Assembly: GCA_910587305.1 (NCBI GenBank) | Contig: CAJUKV010000002.1 | Coordinates: 1-64,000, forward strand | Reading direction: 5' to 3' | Length of the DNA: 64,000 bases | Source of the DNA: an uncultured Lachnospiraceae bacterium | GTDB lineage: Bacteria; Bacillota; Clostridia; Lachnospirales; Lachnospiraceae | Shown: piece by piece, positions 16,587 to 25,521 of the stretch | Position numbering within the stretch: the stretch's first letter is position 1 | Layout of the letters: each line of letters starts with the position of its first letter | Made by a program: the position numbers and the translations under genes | The notes under the pieces: generated by a model | The model's database searches: none | What the model saw: the letters and a program-made list of their open reading frames with translations, nothing else | Told to the model about the DNA's origin: nothing

Positions 16587-17348
16587 GTGGAGAAAGAAAA
16601 TTTATCAATCAATCTTTTGTTTCCGGTGTTAAACGAAAGGCTGCGCCTTGAAAATGGAATCGAGAAAACCATGGCGTACTTAAAGAAAAATGTCAGGATT
16701 CCTTACAGGCTTACGATTTTGGACAATGGTTCGGAGGATGAGACGCCCCAGATCGGAAAGGCCCTTGAGAAAAAATATCCGGAGGTTACTTATGTGCGGG
16801 TAGGGGAAAGAGGCGTGGGCGTTGCTTTTCGAAAGGGAATCGCTTTAAATGAGAGCGCCCTGGTGGGATATATGGACATTGACTTGTCTACGGATATTCG
16901 ATATCTTGGCCGCACCATTAAGTTGTTTGAGAAAAGACCCGAACTGGAATATGTAAACGGAAGCCGTTTCAGTAAGAAATCTGATACGAGAGGAAGAAAG
17001 TGGTACCGGAAGATAACCTCCATGGGGCTGGTATTTCTCTTGAAGGCGATTTTTCATATGAAGGCCACGGATGCGGTGTGCGGCTTTACCTTTCTGCGCA
17101 AAGAGACGGCCGAAAGGCTGGTGGCAGCCTGCGGAAACGATAACGGCTGGTTTTATACCATAGAATTTTTGCTGCGCGCGGAGCGGATGGGGGTTGTGAT
17201 TTATGATATGCCCGTAAAGTGGCAGGAGGATTACAATACGACGGTAAAGCTGTGGAAGACCATTAAGAATTATCTGGTGCAGATTTACAGATTGAAAAAG
17301 GCTTTTAAGGCGGAGGAACGGGAAAGCGCTTCGGGCGGAAGGAGATAG
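16587..17348 (+). CDS. GT2 glycosyltransferase (DPM synthase-like)
   Basis: A 253-residue soluble GT2 enzyme of the dolichol-phosphate-mannose-synthase-like group. Motifs are INLLFPVLNERLRLENG, then LDNGSEDETPQ and YMDIDLSTD (DxD) at about 92-100. Sequences such as GERGVGVAFRKG and GFTFLRKETAERL are typical of the subfamily that uses lipid-phosphate acceptors. There is no C-terminal membrane helix. GTG 16587 is preferred because AAAAGG lies upstream; a longer frame overlaps the preceding gene by 20 bases. It presumably makes an undecaprenyl-phosphate sugar used by the membrane protein encoded just before it. Confidence 0.85.
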   Translation: MEKENLSINLLFPVLNERLRLENGIEKTMAYLKKNVRIPYRLTILDNGSEDETPQIGKALEKKYPEVTYVRVGERGVGVAFRKGIALNESALVGYMDIDLSTDIRYLGRTIKLFEKRPELEYVNGSRFSKKSDTRGRKWYRKITSMGLVFLLKAIFHMKATDAVCGFTFLRKETAERLVAACGNDNGWFYTIEFLLRAERMGVVIYDMPVKWQEDYNTTVKLWKTIKNYLVQIYRLKKAFKAEERESASGGRR

Positions 17349-17401
17349 CCTGAGTTTTGCTGAAAGTTGTTTTGAAATAAAAAAGAAAAAGGGGTGGAAC
17401 T

Positions 17402-18502
17402 ATGCTAAAGAGGATAGATTTAACCAGAGATTTTCAAAAGCATAAAAAGGAATATATGGATGCAATCGAGTCGGTCTGTCAGGAGACAGCTTTCTCAGGG
17501 GGCAGATTTGCGGATGAGTTTGACAAGGAATTTGCCGAATTTTGTAAGGTGCCCTATGCGGCGGGCGTCAATAACGGAACTTCCGCCCTGCACTGCGCCA
17601 TGATGGCACTTGGAATCGGAGCGGGAGACGAGGTGATTGTTCCTGCCAATACTTATATTGCAACGGCCTGGGGAGTTACTTATACGGGAGCTGTACCGGT
17701 GTTTGTCGATTGCACGGCGGATACCTGGGAGATAGATCCGGATAAGATAGAAGAAAAGATTACGAGTAAAACCAAGGCGATTTTAGGAGTTCATTTGTAT
17801 GGACAGCCTTTTGAATTTAACAAAGTCAAAGCCATTGCGGACCGGTATGGTATTTATGTGGTGGAGGACTGCGCCCAGGCCCACGGGGCGGGTTATGAAG
17901 ATAAACTGGTGGGGAGCTTAGGAGAATTAGGCTGCTTTAGCTTTTATCCCGGAAAGAATTTGTATGCCTTTGGAGAAGGGGGCAGCGTGACCTGTCATAA
18001 AAAGGAATATTATGATGTGATTACCACAATAAAAAATCAGGGATGCAAGGTAAGGTATTATCATGATTTGATAGGTTATAATTACCGTCTGGAGGGTCTT
18101 CAGGGAGCGGTATTAAGCGTAAGCCTTAGATACCTTCCCCAATGGACCGAAAGACGACGGGAGATTGGAAGGCGGTATATCAGGGAAATTACGAATCCGC
18201 TTCTTACCATGCAGGCCCATCCTGAAAATACCAATCCGGTTTTTCATCTGTTTGTGATTACCGTGGAAAATCCGGAGGACTTTGTAGCTTACATGGAACG
18301 GCAGGGGATAGAATGCCATAGACATTATCCGGTGCCCTGTCATCTGCAGAAAGCTTATGAGCATCTGGGCTATAAAATTGGAGACTGCCCGAATGCGGAG
18401 TATCTGGCAAACCATTGCGCGACATTGCCGCTTTTCCCGGAAATGACGGACGAGGAGGCGGGATGGGTTATTGATGCCTGCAATGGGTATATGGGAAGGT
18501 AA
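17402..18502 (+). CDS. DegT/DnrJ/EryC1/StrS aminotransferase
   Basis: A 366-residue pyridoxal-phosphate enzyme of the sugar aminotransferase family, converting a keto-sugar nucleotide to an amino sugar in the cytoplasm. Visible motifs are NNGTSALHCAMMALGIGAGD (about 55-74), PANTYIATA, the PLP-contacting VVEDCAQAHGA, and SFYPGKNLYAFGEGG, whose lysine should form the Schiff base. The C-terminal CHRHYPVPCHLQKAY lies in the substrate pocket. Length is normal. No dehydratase or epimerase providing a 3- or 4-keto sugar is encoded next to it, so the substrate is open. It ends the operon; a palindrome covers its stop codon. Confidence 0.92.
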   Translation: MLKRIDLTRDFQKHKKEYMDAIESVCQETAFSGGRFADEFDKEFAEFCKVPYAAGVNNGTSALHCAMMALGIGAGDEVIVPANTYIATAWGVTYTGAVPVFVDCTADTWEIDPDKIEEKITSKTKAILGVHLYGQPFEFNKVKAIADRYGIYVVEDCAQAHGAGYEDKLVGSLGELGCFSFYPGKNLYAFGEGGSVTCHKKEYYDVITTIKNQGCKVRYYHDLIGYNYRLEGLQGAVLSVSLRYLPQWTERRREIGRRYIREITNPLLTMQAHPENTNPVFHLFVITVENPEDFVAYMERQGIECHRHYPVPCHLQKAYEHLGYKIGDCPNAEYLANHCATLPLFPEMTDEEAGWVIDACNGYMGR

Positions 18503-18647
18503 AGCTTTCTTCGAAAGCTTTACCTGTACGCAAATGACAGAAATGTGAAACTGTTTGAGGATTTTCTGACTTATTTTTTATGTTCAGGATTGCAACAATC
18601 AGAAGAGCAGCAGTCAAGATTATCATAAATTTTTTGTATGTACTCAT
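18468..18647 (-). CDS. possible small single-pass membrane peptide
   Basis: A 59-residue minus-strand frame starts MSTYKKFMIILTAALLIVAI, a short basic N-terminus and one hydrophobic helix, and has AAAGGGG upstream. Its last 20 codons run through the palindrome and tail of the convergent aminotransferase gene, which argues against a conserved C-terminus. It may be a real small membrane protein or chance. I do not recognise it. Confidence 0.3.
   Translation of the reverse strand: MSTYKKFMIILTAALLIVAILNIKNKSENPQTVSHFCHLRTGKAFEESFTFPYTHCRHQ
18497..18525. terminator. palindrome over aminotransferase stop codon
   Basis: AGGTAAAGCTTTC (18497-18509) pairs perfectly with GAAAGCTTTACCT (18513-18525). 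The stop codon TAA (18500-18502) is inside the left arm. There is no T run, so it may stabilise the 3' end rather than terminate. Confidence 0.5.
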
Positions 18648-18780
18648 AAGTCCGGCCCCTTTTAAATGATGCAGGTGTGAGGGGCGAATAGAGCGGTTAT
18701 TTACGAATTGACAAACAATGAGTTGTATGTGATAATATTATTGAACCACTGAAAGTGTGAATACGCCGTAGGTGGTGTTT

Positions 18781-19569
18781 CTATTTCTTTGGATAAATCA
18801 CTAACCCATATTTTTCATGGCTTGCTTTTTCATTTAAAATTCCATTGGCAGAGAAAGTTGCCATTACACTCCCGACAAATTCCTTATTTATCAAATTTCC
18901 CACACGGTTAGGAAGTTCTTTGTTTTTATATCTCGTTAAGTAATACAGATGGACAAAATAAGAGATAAAGTCGCAAATTTGAATAAAGTGTGATTCTTTA
19001 GAATCTTTTTCAAGAACATCCTCTATCATGTTTTGGATGGGTTTGTTAATGTATCCTCCAAATTGTGATTGTATAGGGTTATAAGCTCTTATAGCTCGTG
19101 CGGTTTTTCTCATGGGAGAAATACGTCCTTTATCTGTTATAAGTAAAAAGTTCCAGCTTCCCTGACTGTCATTTTCAATTCGCTGGATGCTGTATGTAAG
19201 AGCGTTCTGTAATATTGGATAATCGCTTATTGCAATAAATGATTTGTCAATTATCACATTGATTGCGGAAATATTGAGCGATGCAATCATTAAGGTATAT
19301 TTTTTTAGGATTTCTGTTCTTTGTGCGTTTGTCCAATGGTATGTTCGATAAGGATTTTTGTCTGTTAAAAAATGTTTTGTATGCATTTCCTCACCTGTAT
19401 GGAATCCATATTCTTCTTTCAGGCTGGAGCGGAATGTTTTTACCGTATTATAATTATCCTGCCAGGAGCTGCCAGGCATATATATGCTGGTTAAAATAAA
19501 TGCATCACTGGAAGCTGTATTTAATCCGTCATCACCGGTTTCATCACAATATACAATCTGTGTTTCCAT
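18781..19569 (-). CDS. DUF3800 domain protein
   Basis: A 262-residue protein of the DUF3800 family, predicted to have an RNase H-like fold. The N-terminal QIVYCDETGDDG gives the family's DExG-type acidic motif. INVIIDKS at mid-protein and CDFISYFVHLYY near 205 hold further conserved acidic and aromatic positions. Such genes are scattered in bacterial genomes, often near mobile or defence loci, and a nuclease role has been suggested but not shown. Length is normal. AAAGGCGA precedes ATG 19569. It is transcribed against the neighbouring polysaccharide genes and stands alone, suggesting acquisition separate from them. Confidence 0.85.
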   Translation of the reverse strand: METQIVYCDETGDDGLNTASSDAFILTSIYMPGSSWQDNYNTVKTFRSSLKEEYGFHTGEEMHTKHFLTDKNPYRTYHWTNAQRTEILKKYTLMIASLNISAINVIIDKSFIAISDYPILQNALTYSIQRIENDSQGSWNFLLITDKGRISPMRKTARAIRAYNPIQSQFGGYINKPIQNMIEDVLEKDSKESHFIQICDFISYFVHLYYLTRYKNKELPNRVGNLINKEFVGSVMATFSANGILNEKASHEKYGLVIYPKK

Positions 19570-19754
19570 AAAAATCGCCTTTTCCGGTTTGGTCAGAACC
19601 TAAAGCGACTTGGTTATTCTTGGGACGGTTCGTCTGGTGCTGATGATGCTATAAAACCGTAAGATAACTACAAATGTAGCTGAACACCATAAGAGAATTA
19701 TAACAGCAACATAAGCTACTGTTAAACAAAAATTTTAGAAAGCGAGGAAAAAAG

Positions 19755-19903
19755 CTTGGAAGTAAACTTCCAAGCTATCAATTGGTGGCAGAACCGCAAG
19801 CTATGCCTGCAATATGCAGGGGTATAAGTTTGGAAGTAAACTTCCAAACTCTTTATCGGTGGCAGTACCGCAAGCACAGCTTGCGGTATGCGGGGGAATA
19901 AGA
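19755..19903 (+). repeat. leader repeat family A, tandem double copy
   Basis: Two units lie head to tail. Unit one has GCTTGGAAG/CTTCCAAGC then GGTGGCAGAACCGCAAGC. Unit two has GTTTGGAAG/CTTCCAAAC then GGTGGCAGTACCGCAAGC and GCTTGCGGTATGCGGGGG. The second ends at ATG 19904. The 334-base gap from 19570 otherwise holds nothing recognisable. Confidence 0.75.
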
Positions 19904-20071
19904 ATGAAAACAGTGACTAACCTGAAAATCAGCCAAGACAAAGTACAATTAAAGATGGCGGATGCTAAATGGGAAAGTCATAGAAAATCAAGGTACGAAA
20001 CATCCATGCAGCAATGTTTGTGTGATGGTGAAGATTATGAAGAAGAACTATATCCTTTCGGAACTTGGTAG
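19904..20071 (+). CDS. small ORF behind double leader repeat, possibly truncated
   Basis: A 55-residue frame starts MKTVTNLKISQDKVQLKMAD at the end of a double family-A leader, where GGGGGAATAAGA serves as ribosome site. The product is soluble, acidic toward its end (CDGEDYEEELYPFGTW), and unlike any family I know. After the TAG the same frame continues open for 30 codons to TAA at 20162, including IRPHALVTDKYSLTLT. The stop may therefore be a nonsense mutation in a gene of about 86 codons. Confidence 0.4.
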   Translation: MKTVTNLKISQDKVQLKMADAKWESHRKSRYETSMQQCLCDGEDYEEELYPFGTW

Positions 20072-20285
20072 ACAGGGGGCAGTGTTGACTTATTGGGAGT
20101 ACATAAAATTGAAATAAGACCCCATGCGTTAGTGACAGATAAGTACAGCCTTACCCTGACATAAATATTAGGCACTGATATTCATCGCTGTTTATGCAAG
20201 ACCGTACTAGTGAAAAATTTTTTTCCTAAACCCTGCAAATCCGCATAAAATATTGAAGATTTTTTTAAGTCTTTCTTAATTTTGG

Positions 20286-20318
20286 AAAAAAGCCTATAAA
20301 AAGGGCTTTTTTTTGTTA
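20286..20318 (+). terminator. terminator-like hairpin in 20072-20569 gap
   Basis: AAAAAGCC pairs with GGGCTTTTT and is followed by eight T. It is the only clear element in the 498-base gap before the MBOAT gene. A 61-codon frame at 20324 in the same gap has no ribosome site or recognisable product. Confidence 0.55.
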
Positions 20319-20569
20319 TACTAATGTCAGTTAAAAACGACTGGCTGATTTTGGAAATCAGTTTGTGTAAAAGCCAAGCTTTTAAAGGAAGAATTTTTGT
20401 ACGGGCAGATGCATGTGATGGAGATGGAGGCATCTTTTGTAGAAATCTTATTCCGGTGAGAAGACAGGCTGCAAATGAAAATGTGCGGATTAGAAACCTC
20501 ATGAAATAGAAATCTTATTTCGTGAAAAAATATAGTGAAAGTGTTTTTTAAGTGACAGGAGGGATAGGT

Positions 20570-22003
20570 TTGTTTGTTTCTGCGTTTTTCTTTGCCTTTT
20601 TGGGAATTGTCATAATGTTGTTTTTTTTGCTGCCCGTAAGGTTTCGACCGGCGATCCTGCTGGTTTCAAGCTACGTTTTTTGCGGATTTGTAGAAATACG
20701 CGCCCTAATGGTTCTTGTGATCATTTCTTTTTCTACATGGGCAATTGGTCTTAAGATAGAAAAACTGCGAACCGGGGGAAATATTTTTTTCAGTAAAGTA
20801 TGTGTGATAACAGCGGTGGTGATTTACTGTTTTATATTGTGCGGTTATAAGTATCTGCCCTGCATTCTCACCCGCTTTGGCGGGGGACAGATGCCGGAAG
20901 GAGTGTTAAAGCAGTTTATTATGCCGGTGGGGTTATCCTTTTATATGTTTCAGGCAATAGGATATCTGGCGGATATTTATCAGGGGAAGAGCCGGGCGGA
21001 GAGGAGTTTTTTGCTGTTTGGCTGTCATCTTTCTTTTTTTCCAAAGCTGGTTAGCGGGCCTATTGAGAGGGAGCGGGATTTTTTACCCCAGCTTAAAAGC
21101 CTTTCTAAGGTAAAAGCCTGGGACAGAGGGCGCTTATCCACGGCATTTACTTACATGCTTTGGGGCTATTTTATGAAGATGGTGGTGGCGGACAGGCTTG
21201 CTGTGACGGTCAATAAAATTTTTGACAATCCCGGTGGGTTTGACAGCTTTTGGCTTATTGTCGGCATGCTTTTTTACACCATACAGATATACTGTGATTT
21301 TGCCGGATATTCTTATATAGCCATAGGCTGCGCTAAAATTTTCGGGCTTACCTTGACACAAAATTTTAAGGCGCCTTATCTGGCAGACAGTATCTCGGAT
21401 TTTTGGCGCAGGTGGCATGTTTCTCTGAGCACGTGGCTTAGGGATTATATTTATATTCCTTTGGGCGGAAACAGGAAGGGCGTCATAAGAAAATGTGTAA
21501 ATACCTTGGCGGTGTTTTTGATTTGTGGAATGTGGCACGGGAGCGGCATGAATTTTATTATATGGGGGTTATTGCATGGTTTTTATTCCATTGTGGAGAC
21601 CGTTTTGCGGAAAATCGGATGGAAGGGACAGGGGGGACAAATTGTTACATTTTTTTCGGTGGCTTTTGCCTGGATTTTTTTCAGAGCTGACAATGCGGCA
21701 GCAGGTTTTGCCTATGTAGGGAGGATGTTTACTGCCGGCGTGAATTTAGGAGAGTGGAATACAATGGGGCGGGCGCTTGCATTAAACAGGGTGGAAATTG
21801 GCGTGACTCTGATAGGGATAACGGTGATATGGCTGGTGGACAGCCTTTGTAACCGAAAAAAGCTTCATCTTCCGGTTTTAATTCAGTACAAGGAAAATGC
21901 ATCCAGATATTTTGTTTTTTATCTGTTGATTATGGCTATTTTTATTTTTGGTATATACGGGCCGGGGTATCATGCGGAGCAGTTTATCTATATGCAGTTT
22001 TAA
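20570..22003 (+). CDS. MBOAT family membrane O-acyltransferase (AlgI/DltB type)
   Basis: A polytopic protein of 477 residues that should move acyl groups across the membrane for O-acetylation of an extracellular polymer. Family markers are clear: GLSFYMFQAIGYLADIYQG, then FPKLVSGPIERERDFLPQL, FWRRWHVSLSTWLRDYIYIP with GGNRKG, and the catalytic histidine in CGMWHGSGMNFIIWGLLHG. TTG 20570 is the likely start because AGGAGGG lies eight bases upstream, and a GTG at 20552 would precede that site. The next gene encodes an SGNH protein, the usual partner, so the two form an acetylation system for the surface polysaccharide. Confidence 0.92.
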   Translation: MFVSAFFFAFLGIVIMLFFLLPVRFRPAILLVSSYVFCGFVEIRALMVLVIISFSTWAIGLKIEKLRTGGNIFFSKVCVITAVVIYCFILCGYKYLPCILTRFGGGQMPEGVLKQFIMPVGLSFYMFQAIGYLADIYQGKSRAERSFLLFGCHLSFFPKLVSGPIERERDFLPQLKSLSKVKAWDRGRLSTAFTYMLWGYFMKMVVADRLAVTVNKIFDNPGGFDSFWLIVGMLFYTIQIYCDFAGYSYIAIGCAKIFGLTLTQNFKAPYLADSISDFWRRWHVSLSTWLRDYIYIPLGGNRKGVIRKCVNTLAVFLICGMWHGSGMNFIIWGLLHGFYSIVETVLRKIGWKGQGGQIVTFFSVAFAWIFFRADNAAAGFAYVGRMFTAGVNLGEWNTMGRALALNRVEIGVTLIGITVIWLVDSLCNRKKLHLPVLIQYKENASRYFVFYLLIMAIFIFGIYGPGYHAEQFIYMQF

Positions 22004-22050
22004 GGAAATGAGTACGTAGTACCAGTCAGGCATTTTTTATCGAGGTTTGT

Positions 22051-22193
22051 GTTGCCGCAGAGCGGCAACATGGGGGGTAGTGTGAAGAAAAGTTCTAAGG
22101 CGTCAAAAAACGCCGCCTAAGAACAATTAAAACTTCACACTCAGAAGAATGCCTTGAAAAACAGGCATTCTTCATCCGGACATGGGGGTTAGT
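22051..22193 (+). promoter_or_regulatory. three-hairpin leader with duplicated start context
   Basis: Hairpins lie at 22051-22069 (GTTGCCGC/GCGGCAAC), 22079-22141 (AGTGTGAAG/CTTCACACT with an inner GTTCTAAGGCG stem) and 22145-22172 (AAGAATGCCT/AGGCATTCTT). ACATGGGGGGTAGTGTGAAG (22069) is repeated with two or three changes at 22180, where it forms the ribosome site and start of the SGNH gene. A 12-codon GTG-led ORF fills the first copy. Confidence 0.55.
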
Positions 22194-23228
22194 ATGAAAA
22201 AAATGAGAATTAAGAAAAATTTAATCCGGGTCGGCTTTTTGGTTCTTTTTCTGGTTACGATATACTTTGCAATCAGTATTTTGCGCATCAAATCCGAACA
22301 TGGCGTGAATCAGAAAGCGGGATTATATATGCAGCCAAAGGATTCCATTGATGTGGTTATGATGGGGACAAGTCATGTGCACTGCGACATAAACACGGGA
22401 GTTTTGTGGGAAAAGTTTGGAATAGCGGCCTATGACTACAGTGGGGCGGAGCAGCCCTTATGGATGACGTATTATTATTTGAAAGAGCTGTATAAATATC
22501 AAAGTCCGGAGGTAATCGTGTTGGATATGTATGCGCCCGCAAGATTTAAGGAAGATTATCAGTATGATTTTATTGCGGAAAATATATACGGTATGCGGTT
22601 TTCCCTGGATAAAATGCAAATGCTTTCCGCCAGCGTGGAGCCTGCAAAGCTGCATCAATACTTTCCGTCCTTTGCAGTTTACCACAGCAGGTATGACGAC
22701 CTTGAAAAGGAAGATTTTCAGAGCTTTGTGTGGAACAATGAGGAAAATGAGGCTTTTAAGGGATATACGCCTTACTGGAACATAAATCCTCAAACGCGGC
22801 CGGAGTTTTCAGAGGACAGAAATGATGGGCTTACGCCTAAATCGGAAAAATATCTGAAAAAAATAATTGCCCTTACGAAAAAGAAAGGGACTGATTTGGT
22901 TCTTATAGTTTCGCCTTATATAACGACCCCCGAAGACCAGAGAACTTACAACAGGATTACGGAGATTGCAGCGGAAAACGGACTTATTTTTATCAATTAT
23001 AATGAATATTATGATGCTATTGGACTTGATTTTGAAAAAGATTTTCATGATGATTCCCATTTGAATTATTGGGGAAGCTGTAAGTTTACGGAATATCTTG
23101 GCGCCTTTCTGGAATCTTATGACCGGGTACCCGATAGGAGGGGACAGGAGGGATATGAGTCATGGGACGCCAATGTGGAAATGATTGATAAAAAGCTGCA
23201 AAGCTATGAAGAAGGAACATTGGAGTAA
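22194..23228 (+). CDS. membrane-anchored SGNH hydrolase-like acetyltransferase partner
   Basis: A 344-residue protein with a basic N-terminus and one membrane helix (about 11-30), then an extracytoplasmic SGNH-type domain. The nucleophile motif is MMGTSHVHCDI (Ser60), and the Asp/His pair is in FHDDSHLNYWGS near 290. These features match the AlgJ/AlgX/DltD group of proteins that act with MBOAT transporters. It follows the MBOAT gene and probably transfers acetyl groups to the exported polysaccharide. ATG 22194 follows ATGGGGGTT. The gene's leader is unusually structured. The exact polymer target is not deducible. Confidence 0.85.
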   Translation: MKKMRIKKNLIRVGFLVLFLVTIYFAISILRIKSEHGVNQKAGLYMQPKDSIDVVMMGTSHVHCDINTGVLWEKFGIAAYDYSGAEQPLWMTYYYLKELYKYQSPEVIVLDMYAPARFKEDYQYDFIAENIYGMRFSLDKMQMLSASVEPAKLHQYFPSFAVYHSRYDDLEKEDFQSFVWNNEENEAFKGYTPYWNINPQTRPEFSEDRNDGLTPKSEKYLKKIIALTKKKGTDLVLIVSPYITTPEDQRTYNRITEIAAENGLIFINYNEYYDAIGLDFEKDFHDDSHLNYWGSCKFTEYLGAFLESYDRVPDRRGQEGYESWDANVEMIDKKLQSYEEGTLE

Positions 23229-23409
23229 CGATTTAACAGGGCTTAATTGTGAAGGTAACCACAACCTGATATATTGAAAAAGTGTGCGTATTAAGAAGGT
23301 TGTTTTTTGGCTATGTATATTTTATAATAAGTGGAGCAAATGTAATGGTTCAGTCCAGGGCTTTGCGCTTTTTGCAAAGTCCGTGAGAACGCATAAAAGC
23401 TTAAAAGAA

Positions 23410-23483
23410 TCCGGACTCTTTGCCGAAGGCAAACTTGAAACAGGCCGGATTCCATAACTATGAAGCCGAAGGCTTATAGTTAT
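23410..23483. repeat. double palindrome including repeat D, copy 2
   Basis: GAATCCGG (23407-23414) pairs with CCGGATTC (23445-23452), enclosing TTTGCC-GAA-GGCAAA. Next to it, ATAACTA-TGA-AGCC (from 23454) pairs with GGCT-TA-TAGTTAT, ending at 23483. The second is copy 2 of palindrome D. They lie 28 bases before the cotH start. Confidence 0.6.
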
Positions 23484-23510
23484 GAGCAAATTGGAAGGCG
23501 GAGCGGGCGT

Positions 23511-25412
23511 ATGCATAGCAGAAGATGCCTAGGAAATAAAATACACATTTTTATGATTACATCTGCCTGCCTGATGTTGGCGGTGCTATTAGCAGGCTCT
23601 TATATTCGGACCGATCATGAAAAGGAGTTAACGGACAGCCTGTTTTTTGAATATCATTTAGAGGGTGAAACCATAAGATTTAAGTTGTGGGAGGATGCGG
23701 AAGCAGAAGTATATTATCTCTTCCTGCCATCTTTTTTTGCGGAAAAAGGAAAAGAATTTTTTATCCGGTACGAGGATGGCAGGGGCGTTGTAAAGATAGA
23801 CGGGGTTTCCTATGGGGACGGAGATCTTTTTGCGGAAGATGGCAGAGAGGATATTCACAGACTGGAACTTCTGAGCGTCTTTGGCAGAAGCTATGGGGAT
23901 AAAGGCTTTCGGGTACTTGTTTCCGAAAAGGTTCCCACCCTTATGTTTACGGCGCAGGCACAGGAGGAGCTGCTGAGTATAGAGGAATTTGACAATAAAA
24001 GGTATCTTGAAACAGGCAGCCTGGTTATGGCGGATGAAACAGGGAATATTGTCTGTAAGGAGAGTCTTGAAAAGCTTAAGGTGAGGGGAAATCTTACCGC
24101 TACATTGGACAAAAAACCTCTTACCTTTTCCTTTCATACGCCGATAGGATTATGCGGTATGGCGCCTGGCATTAAGTGGAACTTGCTGGCAAATGCCACG
24201 GATGGATCTTATGTGCGCAATAAGCTGATTCTGGATTTGGCGAATGAGAGCATTTCCGCCTACGAGCCGGAGGGAGCATTTGTTGAGGTCTATTTAAACG
24301 GCGGCTATCAGGGGCTTTATCTTTTGACTCAGGCAGTGGAAATTGCGGAAAACCGTATTGAAATTAATCCCCAGGAGAGTTGGTTCCTGGAAATGGAGCT
24401 TGATTTCAGGCTCGAGGAAGATACCCCGTATGTGATAACGGACAAAGGGCAGATTTTTGCAATTCATACAAAGACGTATGTTTCGGAAGCGGAAAAGGAA
24501 AGGATTCGCCATAGGCTAAGCGATATCGAAAGCGCCTTTACCGCTAAGGACGGCGTCAGTTTGTTAAGTGGAAAAACTTTAGATGAATTAATGGACTTAG
24601 AATCCTGGGCGGAGGCTTTTCTTATACAGGAAATATCAGGGGATCATGATACGGGAATTGCCAGTCAGTTTGCCTTTGCGCCGCAAAAGGAAGACTCTCT
24701 TTTGTATGCCGGGCCGGTATGGGATTTTGACGGAACTATGGGGAATGTGAATACGGCAATGTATAAAAATCCGGCGGCGCTTACCACATCTATTGAACAG
24801 ACAAGGCCGAAAGGGAATGCCAATCAAAATCGCTGGTTTGCGGCCTTGTATCAAAACGCGCAGTTTCGGAAAGTGTTAGAAGAAAAGTATCAAACTGTTT
24901 TTCGCGGTAATTTAGAAAAAATTTTAAATGGGGAAATTGAGGATTATGTGGAAGAAATAGAGCGCAGTGCAGGTTTGGACGCCTTTAGATGGCATGAAAA
25001 AAGACTGGGATGGATGTTTGTTTTACCGGAGGAACTTAGATTTCCGGATGTATGCGACTATAAAGATTATTCGCAGCTTGAAAGCCATGTGCAAATGGTG
25101 GAGGATTTTTTGACGCAAAAGAAAAATTTTTTGGATAAGCTGTGGGTAGAGCACAGGGAATTTTGTATTGTGGAGGTGCGGAATGACTTTCCTGTTCTGA
25201 ACCAGGACTATAATCAGACAATTTATTACTGGGTAGAGAAGGGAACGCCCTTGCAGGGACTTCCACAATTTACGGACGAGGAGGGGATACCTTATGAATA
25301 TGTGGACAGGGAAACCAAAGAAAAGGTTTCCGATGGCGCTATCATATGGGAAGATTGTGTGTTAGAGGGCGTCATGGGGCAATGTACGACAGACTTAGAC
25401 GACGGGCAGTGA
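23511..25412 (+). CDS. cotH: CotH kinase family protein
   Basis: A 633-residue protein with an N-terminal membrane anchor or signal (about 12-32) and a CotH domain, a protein-kinase-like fold that phosphorylates extracellular or spore-coat proteins. Characteristic segments are KVRGNLTATLDKKPLTF (about 190-206), GIKWNLLANATDGSYVRNKL, EVYLNGGYQGLYLLTQAVE and the metal-binding GPVWDFDGTMG (about 402-412). The C-terminal part is a beta-rich extension. ATG 23511 is preferred because the upstream codons are palindrome D. It is followed by VTC and DUF4956 genes, a trio I know from many Clostridia, suggesting a shared surface function outside sporulation. Confidence 0.9.
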   Translation: MHSRRCLGNKIHIFMITSACLMLAVLLAGSYIRTDHEKELTDSLFFEYHLEGETIRFKLWEDAEAEVYYLFLPSFFAEKGKEFFIRYEDGRGVVKIDGVSYGDGDLFAEDGREDIHRLELLSVFGRSYGDKGFRVLVSEKVPTLMFTAQAQEELLSIEEFDNKRYLETGSLVMADETGNIVCKESLEKLKVRGNLTATLDKKPLTFSFHTPIGLCGMAPGIKWNLLANATDGSYVRNKLILDLANESISAYEPEGAFVEVYLNGGYQGLYLLTQAVEIAENRIEINPQESWFLEMELDFRLEEDTPYVITDKGQIFAIHTKTYVSEAEKERIRHRLSDIESAFTAKDGVSLLSGKTLDELMDLESWAEAFLIQEISGDHDTGIASQFAFAPQKEDSLLYAGPVWDFDGTMGNVNTAMYKNPAALTTSIEQTRPKGNANQNRWFAALYQNAQFRKVLEEKYQTVFRGNLEKILNGEIEDYVEEIERSAGLDAFRWHEKRLGWMFVLPEELRFPDVCDYKDYSQLESHVQMVEDFLTQKKNFLDKLWVEHREFCIVEVRNDFPVLNQDYNQTIYYWVEKGTPLQGLPQFTDEEGIPYEYVDRETKEKVSDGAIIWEDCVLEGVMGQCTTDLDDGQ

Positions 25413-25521
25413 GGAAGAGTATGACAGGACAGGCTGCGCCGGTAAGGGTGCGGCGGCTGACGGATTCAGGCTTTGGGCTGTGAGGGCGGCTGTACGACAG
25501 GTAAGGAGGAAAAACATTACT

